A DNA stretch of 64,000 bases from Verrucosispora sioxanthis (GTDB lineage: Bacteria > Actinomycetota > Actinomycetes > Mycobacteriales > Micromonosporaceae), in assembly GCF_010560025.1 (NCBI RefSeq), contig NZ_SAIY01000003.1, positions 434,001 to 498,000 on the forward strand. Direction: 5' to 3'. The position numbers were made by a program, and so were the translations under genes. Below the pieces are notes generated by a model, which saw only the letters and a program-made list of their open reading frames with translations, ran no database searches and had not been told where the DNA came from. Positions within the stretch are counted from its first letter, which is position 1. Every line of letters starts with the position of its first letter. Positions 18,252 to 25,388 of the stretch are shown here, piece by piece.

Positions 18252-19787
18252 TCACCGGGCGAGGGCCACGTCGCGGAACCGGATCGCCCGGTCCGTGCGT
18301 ACCTCGTAGCCGCTGACCTGCTTGGACCAGCCCTGGGCGACGTCGGGGTTGTAGAGGTAGATGTAGCTGGCGTCGTCCACGATCTGCTTGGCCACCTGGT
18401 CGTACTGCTGTTTGCGGGCGGCCTGGTCGGTCTCCGTCCGGGCCTGATCGAGCAGCCGGTCCACGTTCGGGTTGGCGTACTTGTGGAAGTTGAACGTGCC
18501 GTCGCTGTGGTGCTGGGCGTAGTAGAACTCGTCGGGGTCGATGTTGCCCAGCCAGCCCAGCATGAACGAGTCGAACTTGCCGGCGCCCTGCTCGTCGAGC
18601 CACTGCGCGAAGTCCAGCGTGCGAATCTCCACAGTGATCCCGACGGCCTCCAACTGCGAGGCGATGACCTGGGCCGCGGTGACCGTCTCCGGGTACTCGC
18701 TGGTCACCATGAGGTCCATGGTCAGCCCACTCACCCCGGCCTGGTCGAGCAGTTGCTTGGCCTGGTTCACGTCGTGGGTGTACGGCGCGTACTCGTAGTA
18801 GAAGGCGCTGTTCTGCGGGATCGCCGTCTGGTTGACCGTGGCCAGCCCGAACTTGGCGGCCTTGGTGATCGCCTCGCGGTCGAGCGCGAAGGCGATGGCC
18901 CGGCGGACGTTGACGTCGTCGTACGGCTTGCGCGCCTGGTTGAGCGCGAGGTACCAGTAGTCGGTCGAGGGCACCGACTGCACCGTCGGGTCGTCCCCGT
19001 CGAGCAGCGCCGGCACCTGCTGCGGTGGCAGGTTGTCGGTCCAGTGCACCTCACCGCCGCGCAGGTTCTGCAGGGCGACGGTGGGGTCGCTGACGAAGGT
19101 GAACCGGACGCCGTCCAGCTTCGGCTTCTCGCCCCAGTAGTTGTCGTTGCGGACCAGTCGGATGCTGTCGCCGGAGCTGTAGTTCTCCACGGCGAACGGG
19201 CCACTGCCGACCGGCTTGGTGGTGATCTCACCAGACTCCACGTTGGCCTTCTGGACGATCGCCACGCCCTTGAAGCCACCGAGGTTGGCCAGTAGGTTCG
19301 GAGTCGGCGCGTTGAGGGTCACCACCACGGTCTTCGGGTCGGTGGCCTCGATCGACTTCACGGTGCCGAACTTGTAGGCGTTGTTCAGCTTCTCGTCGAT
19401 GATCCGGTTGTAGGAGTAGACGACGTCCTCAGCGGTCAACGGCGTACCGTCGGAGAACTTGACGCCTTCGCGGAGGGTGAACGTCCAGGTCAGCTGATCC
19501 TCGCTGGTGGTCCACTCGGTGGCCAGGGCAGGCTTCATCTCCAGGTTCGCGTCCGGCTCGACGAGCGTGTCGAAGACGTTTTCCAGCACCTGGAAGCTGT
19601 AGTAGGCGGAGGTCTTGTGCGGGTCGAGCTGGTCGGGCTCGCCGCCGATCGCGGCGTTGAGCACGCCGCCGGCGCCCGCCGTGTCGTTGCCGTCGACGTC
19701 GACGCCCTCGCCCCCACTGCATCCCGCCACGGCGGCGAGCAGCAGGGCGATCGTCGCGCCGGCCAACCTGAATCTGGTCCTGGACAT
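18252..19787 (-). CDS. Peptide/solute ABC transporter substrate-binding lipoprotein (DppA/OppA family)
   Basis: 511-residue SBP_bac_5-family lipoprotein. Signal MSRTRFRLAGATIALLLAAV ends in the lipobox VAGC, followed by a Gly/Asp-rich linker. The body carries FTLREGVKFSDGTPLTAEDV, the signature of the family. ATG 19787 follows AGGGGGAGGA and gives a proper lipoprotein signal; the longer in-frame extension to 19955 would destroy it. First gene of the importer operon; the exact peptide or glycoside ligand cannot be read from sequence. Confidence 0.92.
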   Translation of the reverse strand: MSRTRFRLAGATIALLLAAVAGCSGGEGVDVDGNDTAGAGGVLNAAIGGEPDQLDPHKTSAYYSFQVLENVFDTLVEPDANLEMKPALATEWTTSEDQLTWTFTLREGVKFSDGTPLTAEDVVYSYNRIIDEKLNNAYKFGTVKSIEATDPKTVVVTLNAPTPNLLANLGGFKGVAIVQKANVESGEITTKPVGSGPFAVENYSSGDSIRLVRNDNYWGEKPKLDGVRFTFVSDPTVALQNLRGGEVHWTDNLPPQQVPALLDGDDPTVQSVPSTDYWYLALNQARKPYDDVNVRRAIAFALDREAITKAAKFGLATVNQTAIPQNSAFYYEYAPYTHDVNQAKQLLDQAGVSGLTMDLMVTSEYPETVTAAQVIASQLEAVGITVEIRTLDFAQWLDEQGAGKFDSFMLGWLGNIDPDEFYYAQHHSDGTFNFHKYANPNVDRLLDQARTETDQAARKQQYDQVAKQIVDDASYIYLYNPDVAQGWSKQVSGYEVRTDRAIRFRDVALAR

Positions 19788-19908
19788 GGTCCTCCCCCTG
19801 GATTCTTCCCGGCAGTCGATCTCGCCCCACGCTAACCGCAAACCCGCCGGCCGGCAGGGCTCGGACCGGCGGGCGGACAGGTTCGAAGTCAAGCTGTGAC
19901 CCGGGCGG

Positions 19909-20370
19909 TCAGAGGCAGCACCAGCAGTAGAGGTGGTCACCGGCGGCCTGGGCACGGCGGGCGAGGGCGCTGATCTCCTCGATCACCGGCAGCAGTTCCC
20001 CTGGCGGCAGCGGATCACCCCAGGCCAGCTCCTCGATCTGCCCCCACCGCGCCGACAGCTCGGGTGACTGGGCGGCGGTGATCGAGGCCAGGGTGTCCCT
20101 GGTGGCGTCGTCGAGGGCGATCAACCATGGCCCTTCGTCGCCGCCGCTCCAGATCAGCCGTTGCTCGATCAGGTCGGTGGACCAGGCCAGCCCGCGCACG
20201 AAGCCGACCAGCTTGCCGAGGGTCACTGCCGGCTCGATGCCCTTGAGGTCGATCGCGTCGACCCCGGGGCGGCCCCCTGACACGGCGACCGGACCGCCGT
20301 CGAGCTCCGCCATCAGCCCGATCGCGGCGGCGTCGTCCGCCGCCCGAAAGTAGTCAGAGAGAACACCCAT
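19909..20370 (-). CDS. Small actinobacterial hypothetical protein with Cys-rich C-terminus
   Basis: 153-residue soluble acidic protein, not recognised as a named domain. It begins MGVLSDYFRAADDAAAIGLM and ends HLYCWCCL, a compact cysteine tail that could bind a metal or be modified. A central DLIEQRLIW...GPWLIALDD region is mostly helical in composition. It lies 37 nt beyond the end of the M23 peptidase gene on the same strand, so it may be cotranscribed with it. No function is proposed. Confidence 0.65.
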   Translation of the reverse strand: MGVLSDYFRAADDAAAIGLMAELDGGPVAVSGGRPGVDAIDLKGIEPAVTLGKLVGFVRGLAWSTDLIEQRLIWSGGDEGPWLIALDDATRDTLASITAAQSPELSARWGQIEELAWGDPLPPGELLPVIEEISALARRAQAAGDHLYCWCCL

Positions 20371-20407
20371 GGCCGTACCTCATCAGGTGGGTACGACAGC
20401 GCCCGCG

Positions 20408-21040
20408 CTACGGACAGTTGTTGCTGGTCAGCCGCAGCGTGTACTCGGCGTCGTCGTTGGTGATGCCCGACGGGGCGCCGTCGAAGTAGGTCTCCACCTT
20501 CTCCCAGCCGCGCCGCTGCTCGTAGTGCAGATGCGGGGCGCCGGAGTTGCCGGTGCTGCCGATTCGGCCGATCTGCTGGCCCTGGACGACCCGCTGGCCG
20601 GCCTGCACCAGCGGCGGCTCCAGCAGGTGCAGGTACTGGGTCTCCCACCGGCCGCCGTGGTCGATCTTCACCCAGTAGCCACCGCCACGACCCCGCGGGC
20701 CGTCCGGATTGTCCGGGGTACGACCACCAAGCGACCCGTTGATCCCGGCCACGGTGACGGTGCCCTCGTACGAGGCGAGCACCGGTTGCCCCCACGGGTC
20801 GCCGGAGAGCGGGAAGAAGTCCACGTCGTAGTCGCCGTGCCCCGGATAGGTACCGACCTGCCAGGTCTCCCCGCAGCCGACCGGCATCTGGAACAGCGGC
20901 CGGGGCCCCGGCGGACGCAGCACGATCACGGCCGCCACGGCCAGGGCGATCACGACAACGAGGCCGAACAGGAGCCCGAACCGGGTCCGGCGGGCGCGGC
21001 GGTGGGAACGGGGGTGGCCGGTCGTCACGGCCCAGAGCAT
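20408..21040 (-). CDS. M23-family peptidase (LytM-like), membrane-anchored
   Basis: About 210 residues: a short Arg-rich cytoplasmic end, one transmembrane helix (GLLFGLVVVIALAVAAVIVL), then an extracellular LytM domain. Zinc-ligand motifs are GHGDYDVDF and HLHYE, and the GSTGNSGAPHLHYEQ stretch is typical of peptidoglycan endopeptidases. It probably cleaves or binds cell-wall peptides. The start is uncertain: ATG 21040 or GTG 21028, neither with a strong ribosome site. It lies 32 nt after the stress-protein gene. Confidence 0.85.
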   Translation of the reverse strand: MLWAVTTGHPRSHRRARRTRFGLLFGLVVVIALAVAAVIVLRPPGPRPLFQMPVGCGETWQVGTYPGHGDYDVDFFPLSGDPWGQPVLASYEGTVTVAGINGSLGGRTPDNPDGPRGRGGGYWVKIDHGGRWETQYLHLLEPPLVQAGQRVVQGQQIGRIGSTGNSGAPHLHYEQRRGWEKVETYFDGAPSGITNDDAEYTLRLTSNNCP

Positions 21041-21072
21041 GTCAGAGACCGGCAACCCCCCGTCGAGCGCCC

Positions 21073-21537
21073 TCAGGCCGGCACCGCCGGCACGGCGGGA
21101 CCGCTCGGCGCCGGCACCGGCACCGGGAGCACCACCACCGGGCAGGTCGCCTTGCGTACGCACTCCTCGCTGACCGAGCCGAGCACGGTGTGCCGCAGCC
21201 GGCCGTGCCCGTGACTGCCCAGCACCAGCAGGTCGGCGCCACGGGCGGCGGCGGTCAGCACGTCGGCCGGCCGGCCCTCGACGACCTCGGCCGAGACCGG
21301 TGCCGTGGCCGCGCCCCGGGTGACCTCGCCGATCTCCCGGGCCAGCAGCGCGTTGGCCCGCTCCTCCTCCTCGATCGGGTTCGGTGCGACCATGGCACCA
21401 CCGTCCAGGCCGTCCCACCGCCAGGCGGTGACCGCCTGCACGGTGCCGTTGCGCTCGGCCGCCTCACCGACCGCCCACCGCAGGGCACGCCGCCCGCCGT
21501 CCGAACCATCAACGCCGACAACGATCAGGTACGACAT
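21073..21537 (-). CDS. Universal stress protein (UspA family)
   Basis: 154-residue cytoplasmic protein with the N-terminal strand YLIVVGVDGSDGGRRAL and the ATP-binding motif GSHGHGRLRHTVLGSVSE (G2xG9xGS type), so it likely binds ATP. ATG 21537 is preceded by GGAGAGGAGTGAGGA; the longer in-frame extension upstream is not protein-like. The C-terminus ends in a Pro/Val-rich tail. It is divergent from the FAH hydrolase gene and upstream of the M23 peptidase. Confidence 0.9.
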   Translation of the reverse strand: MSYLIVVGVDGSDGGRRALRWAVGEAAERNGTVQAVTAWRWDGLDGGAMVAPNPIEEEERANALLAREIGEVTRGAATAPVSAEVVEGRPADVLTAAARGADLLVLGSHGHGRLRHTVLGSVSEECVRKATCPVVVLPVPVPAPSGPAVPAVPA

Positions 21538-21695
21538 CGTCCTCACTCCTCTCCGTCCTGCTTCCAGTGCAGCGTGCGCGGCTGGTACGGACCAGCGGCC
21601 GGAGTCCCCTCCGGACAGGTCGGACGGCCCGGTCCCGGACGGGACCTGCGGTCCACTCGGCGTCGACGGTCGGCACCTGTCGATCATGGGGCCTT

Positions 21696-21707
21696 GTGAC
21701 GCGTCAC
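21696..21707. promoter_or_regulatory. Candidate operator upstream of FAH hydrolase: GTGACGCGTCAC
   Basis: A perfect 12-bp palindrome 66 bp before the hydrolase start at 21773, in the spacer shared with the divergent stress-protein gene. Its GTGAC/GTCAC arms resemble GntR-type operators, but no regulator is adjacent. Confidence 0.4.
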
Positions 21708-21772
21708 GATCACCTGGTAGACATCACATGTTTTGCCGACTAATACCTGACGCGGTGTCTGGGGGGCGACGG

Positions 21773-22621
21773 ATGAAGCTGCTGCGAGTGGGCCCGCCGG
21801 GGCGGGAAACACCGGCACTGCTCGACGAGGCCGGACAACTGCGTGACCTCAGCGGCGTGACCGACGACCTGGACCCCGCATTCCTGGGCACCGACGGCCT
21901 GACCCGCCTGGCCGGCATCGCCCCGCACGATCTGTCTCCGATGGACCCCACCGACCTGCGGATCGGTCCTCCGCTGCGGCCCGGCAAGATCGTTTGCATC
22001 GGGCTGAACTACCGCGACCACGCCGCCGAGACCGGGGCGGCCCTGCCCGCCGAGCCGGTGGTCTTCCTCAAGGCGCCGGACACGGTGGTCGGTCCCGACG
22101 ACCCGGTGCTGGTGCCCCGCGGCAGCACCAGGACGGACTGGGAGGTCGAGCTCGCCGTCGTCATCGGCCGCAAGGCGCGCTACCTGCCGTCGGCCGAGGC
22201 GGCGATGGACTGCGTCGCCGGGTACACCGTCTCCCACGACGTCTCGGAACGGGAGTTCCAGCTCGACCGGGGCGGCCAGTGGGACAAGGGCAAGTCCTGC
22301 GAGACGTTCAACCCGCTCGGCCCGTGGCTGGTGACCGCCGACGAGGTCCCCGATCCGCAGAACCTGCGGCTACGGCTCTGGGTCAACGGGGTGCTGCGGC
22401 AGGACGGCACGACGAAGGACATGGTCTTCCCGGTGGCCGAGATCGTCCGCTACCTGAGCCAGTTCATGGTGCTCTACCCCGGCGACGTGATCAACACCGG
22501 CACCCCGGCCGGCGTCGCCCTCGGGCAACCGGAACCCAAGCCGTACCTGGTCGCCGGGGACGTGGTCGAGTTGGAGATCGACGGCCTCGGCCGGCAACGT
22601 CAGACGCTGACACCCGCGTGA
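21773..22621 (+). CDS. Fumarylacetoacetate hydrolase-family protein, likely 2,4-diketo-3-deoxy-L-fuconate hydrolase
   Basis: 282-residue FAH-domain enzyme. Motifs: GLNYRDHAAETGA near residue 76, metal ligands in DWEVELAVVIG, KSCETFNPLGPWL, and INTGTPAGV near residue 240. FAH proteins cleave C-C bonds of diketo acids in the cytoplasm. The next gene is an SDR of the 2-keto-3-deoxy-L-fuconate dehydrogenase type, and a fuconate dehydratase lies at the left edge, so cleavage of 2,4-diketo-3-deoxy-fuconate to pyruvate and lactate is the best guess. ATG 21773 follows GGGGGG; its stop overlaps the SDR start (GTGA). Confidence 0.82.
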   Translation: MKLLRVGPPGRETPALLDEAGQLRDLSGVTDDLDPAFLGTDGLTRLAGIAPHDLSPMDPTDLRIGPPLRPGKIVCIGLNYRDHAAETGAALPAEPVVFLKAPDTVVGPDDPVLVPRGSTRTDWEVELAVVIGRKARYLPSAEAAMDCVAGYTVSHDVSEREFQLDRGGQWDKGKSCETFNPLGPWLVTADEVPDPQNLRLRLWVNGVLRQDGTTKDMVFPVAEIVRYLSQFMVLYPGDVINTGTPAGVALGQPEPKPYLVAGDVVELEIDGLGRQRQTLTPA

Positions 22622-23469
22622 CCGGCGACGGGCAGGGGGCCGCCGCCGGCAGACCCGCCGGCGCGGGCGAGTTCGCCGGGTTGGCGGCGGTGGTCACCGG
22701 TGGCGCCTCCGGCATCGGCCTGGCCACGGCCACCCTGCTCGCCGAGCGTGGCGCCCGGGTGGCCTGCCTGGACCTGAACCCGCGGCCGGTACCCGAGCCG
22801 TTGCTCGGCCTGGCCGCCGACGTGGCCGACGACGCGTCCGTGCGGGCCGCGATCACCACCGCCCACGAGGCGTTCGGCGGCCTCGACATCCTGGTCAACA
22901 ACGCCGCCATCGGTGCGGTCGGCACCATCGAGGCCGACACCGACGACGATTGGCACCGGGTGTTCGACGTCAACGTGGTCGGCATCGTCCGGGTGAGCCG
23001 GGCCGCGCTGCCGTACCTGCGCGCCTCCGCGCACGCCGCGATCGTCAACATCGGCTCCATCGCCGCCTGGCTCGGGCTGCCGCAGCGGGCCCTCTACAGC
23101 GCCAGCAAGGGTGCGGTGCAGGCGCTCACCCTGGCGATGGCCGCCGACCACGTCGCCGCCGGCATCCGGGTGAACTGCGTCAACCCGGGCACCGCCGACA
23201 CCCGTGGGTACGGCGGCTGCTCGACGCCGCCGACGATCCGGCGGCGGAGCTGGCCGCGCTTGCGGGCCCGCCAATGCCCTGGCCGCCTCACCACCCCGCA
23301 GGAGGTCGCCGCCGCCGTCGCCTACCTGGCAGTCCGCTGTCCGGATCAACCACCGGCAGCGTGCTGGCCGTCAGACAGCGGCATGCACGGCTTACGCCTG
23401 CCGACGCCGCCGAGCCGGGCAGAGCTGCCCGGTCCGCGGCTCGCCACGCCGACGCCGAGCCGGGACTGA
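22618..23469 (+). pseudogene. SDR dehydrogenase (2-keto-3-deoxy-L-fuconate type) with paired frameshifts in the C-terminus
   Basis: Short-chain dehydrogenase translated from GTG 22618, coupled to the FAH gene. Residues 20-180 are normal: NAD motif TGGASGIG, NNAAIG, catalytic Ser and YSASK. After CVNPGTADT the frame breaks near 23202 (one base missing), so PWVRRLLDAADDPAAELAAL is in the +1 frame; it returns near 23265-23281 (one extra base) to give GRLTTPQEVAAAVAYLA; it breaks again near 23330 so SPLSGSTTGSVLAV is out of frame; it returns near 23370 for SGMHGLRL. The annotated frame stays open to 23469, but about 35 residues near the substrate loop would be scrambled. Confidence 0.72.
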
Positions 23470-23495
23470 GCGGCACGGTCTACGGCTTCCCACGA

Positions 23496-23509
23496 CCCGG
23501 CGAGCCGGG
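23496..23509. terminator. Weak hairpin between convergent genes
   Basis: CCCGGC-GA-GCCGGG, a short GC-rich inverted repeat between the SDR and the MerR gene, which converge. The loop is only 2 nt (so the inner pairs must open), and no U tract follows. Confidence 0.3.
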
Positions 23510-23522
23510 CCGGAGCGGCAGC

Positions 23523-23978
23523 TCAGCGGGCGAGACCGACCGCCGGGCCGGCCTTGCGGACCGATCGGCGGGCCACCGCACCGCCCGGGTCACCGGGATG
23601 ACCGGGCCCCACCACGTCGCCGCGAACGTCGGCGACGATGGTGGCGAGCAGATCCCGGCTGCTCCGCAGCGACTCGATCTTCTCGGTGAGCAGGTCCAAC
23701 TCCCGCTGAAGCGTCTCGGCGAGGCGGGCCCGGTCGGCCGGCTCGTCGGGGATCGCCGCGCGGCCGTCCAGGAGGAACCGCAGTGCCTGTCCGACCACTC
23801 CGGACGGCAGCGCGGCCGACAGCATGCACCGGATGCGGGCCACCCGGTCGACGTCGGACTCCTGGTAGATCCGGTAGCCCGACTCGGTGCGTACCGGCGT
23901 CAGCAGCCCCTGTTCCTCGTAGTACCGCAGCATCCGCACCGACGCACCCGTCCGCGCACTCAACTCACCGATCCGCAT
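23523..23978 (-). CDS. MerR-family transcriptional regulator
   Basis: 151-residue cytoplasmic regulator. The N-terminal winged helix starts MRIGELSARTGASVRMLRYY, followed by the EEQGLLTP...GYRIYQESDVDRV region, and a coiled coil (LAETLQRELDLLTEKIESL) for dimerisation. No cysteine effector cluster is visible, so it more likely senses an organic molecule than a metal. It is divergent from the MFS exporter with 41 bp between the starts; that spacer holds a promoter with the long 19-bp spacing these regulators act on. Confidence 0.9.
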   Translation of the reverse strand: MRIGELSARTGASVRMLRYYEEQGLLTPVRTESGYRIYQESDVDRVARIRCMLSAALPSGVVGQALRFLLDGRAAIPDEPADRARLAETLQRELDLLTEKIESLRSSRDLLATIVADVRGDVVGPGHPGDPGGAVARRSVRKAGPAVGLAR

Positions 23979-23981
23979 CGC

Positions 23982-24012
23982 TTGACTCTAACGTCGATGT
24001 GAGGCTTTAGCG
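23982..24012 (+). promoter_or_regulatory. MerR-type long-spacer promoter of the MFS gene
   Basis: TTGACT (23982-23987) and TTAGCG (24007-24012) are separated by 19 bp, the overlong spacing that MerR-family activators correct by DNA distortion. CTAA and TTAG half-sites flank the spacer. The GTG start follows only 7 nt after the -10 element, so the mRNA is probably leaderless. The same architecture recurs at 42888-42918. Confidence 0.7.
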
Positions 24013-24019
24013 TCCGTCT

Positions 24020-25192
24020 GTGATCGTCTACGTGCTCTTCGTCTGCTCCTTCGCCGTGGCCACCGCCGAGTTCGTGCTGGTCGGCCTGCTCCCCCAGGTC
24101 GCCACCGACCTGGACGTCTCCGTGGCCGCCGCCGGTCAACTGGTCACCGCGTACATGATCGTGGTCACCGTGGGCGGCCCGGTCGCCACCGTGCTGACCC
24201 GCCGCCTGCCGCGCCGGGAACTGCTCGCCGGCACCATGGCGCTCGCCACGGTGTCCGCGGTGGCCAGCGCGATGGCCACCTCGTACCCGATGCTGCTGTC
24301 GGCCCGGTTGGGCTCGGCGCTGGCCCAGGCGCTGTTCATGGCGGTGGCCTCCCAGGTGGCGATGGCCTCGGTGCCGCCGGAGCGGCAAACCGTCGCGGTG
24401 GCCCGGCTGTTCGGCGGATTCGCCCTGGCCACTGTGCTCGGCCTGCCGCTGGGCAGCCTGATCGGTGAGGCGTACGGCTGGCCGGTCACCTTCGTGGCCG
24501 TGGCCGGCATGGCCGCGCTGGGGCTGCTCGGCGTGCTCGTCTTCTGCCCCCGCATCCCCACCCCGCCACCGGCCGGCGTCCGCGACAGCGTGGGTGCGCT
24601 GCTGCGTCCCGGCATCTACGCCGGACTCGGCGTCACCCTGCTGGCGCTCACCGGCTTCGTGGCCGCCTTCACCTACGTCGCCCCGATGTTGCGCACCGTC
24701 ACCGGCCTGAGCCCCGGCTGGGTCAGCGTCGGCCTGGTCCTCTACGGCCTCGGCACCATCGCCGGCAACCTGCTCGCCGGACGGGTACGCCCCGAGGCGA
24801 TCACCCGCCGGCTGCCCCTGGCCGTCGGCGCGTTGACGGCGATCCTGCTGGTGCAGCCGCTGCTGCTGCCGGTCGCTCCGCTGGCGCTGACCGGGCTGGC
24901 CCTGCTGGGCGCGGCGGCGTTCCTGGTCGTGCCGCTGGTCCAGACCTGGCTGATGGGTCAGGTCGACGCGGCCACCACCGGCCTGGTCGCCGCCGTCAAC
25001 ATCTCCGTCGCCGGCGCCGCCGGAGCCCTCGGCGCCGCGCTCGGCGGCACGGTGCTCACGGTCGGCCTCAGCCCGGCCTGGATCGGCCCGGTCGCCGCCG
25101 TCTCCGTCCTGGCCGCCACCATCGTCGCCACCCGCCTCACCCGGGTCACGTCGTCGCGCAGGCCCTCGTCAGACGCGCTGCTGGCGCAGTGA
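24020..25192 (+). CDS. MFS transporter, drug-efflux type (DHA1)
   Basis: 390-residue inner-membrane protein with 12 predicted hydrophobic segments. The first helix AVATAEFVLVGLLPQVATDL and the motif-A-like loop VLTRRLPRRELLAG match DHA1 exporters of the AraJ/Cmx type. It likely exports a toxic small molecule by proton antiport. GTG 24020 lies directly after the MerR-type promoter, and the divergent MerR protein is the probable regulator. Its 3' end converges with the SNF2 gene. Confidence 0.88.
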   Translation: MIVYVLFVCSFAVATAEFVLVGLLPQVATDLDVSVAAAGQLVTAYMIVVTVGGPVATVLTRRLPRRELLAGTMALATVSAVASAMATSYPMLLSARLGSALAQALFMAVASQVAMASVPPERQTVAVARLFGGFALATVLGLPLGSLIGEAYGWPVTFVAVAGMAALGLLGVLVFCPRIPTPPPAGVRDSVGALLRPGIYAGLGVTLLALTGFVAAFTYVAPMLRTVTGLSPGWVSVGLVLYGLGTIAGNLLAGRVRPEAITRRLPLAVGALTAILLVQPLLLPVAPLALTGLALLGAAAFLVVPLVQTWLMGQVDAATTGLVAAVNISVAGAAGALGAALGGTVLTVGLSPAWIGPVAAVSVLAATIVATRLTRVTSSRRPSSDALLAQ

Positions 25193-25313
25193 CACGCGAG
25201 CCGGCTCCGTCCGGAGCCATGCCTGGTGCCGGCCCTGTCGAGCTGAGAGCGCGAACTAATCGCGACGACGGTCTTGGACACCTCAGGGGAGCCTGCGCCG
25301 GCGGTGACACTTT

Positions 25314-25376
25314 GGATCTGTGGCGGTCGCGGTAGTCGACACGCCGACCAGCTGACGCTTTTACTGCCACAGATCC
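25314..25376. terminator. Large hairpin between convergent MFS and SNF2 genes
   Basis: GGATCTGTGGC (25314-25324) and GCCACAGATCC (25366-25376) form perfect 11-bp arms around 41 nt, with a smaller GGTCG/CGACC pair inside. It lies 13 bp beyond the SNF2 stop and 120 bp beyond the MFS stop. It may terminate one or both genes; the unusually large loop also fits a small structured RNA. Confidence 0.5.
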
Positions 25377-25388
25377 TTCGGCAACCGG

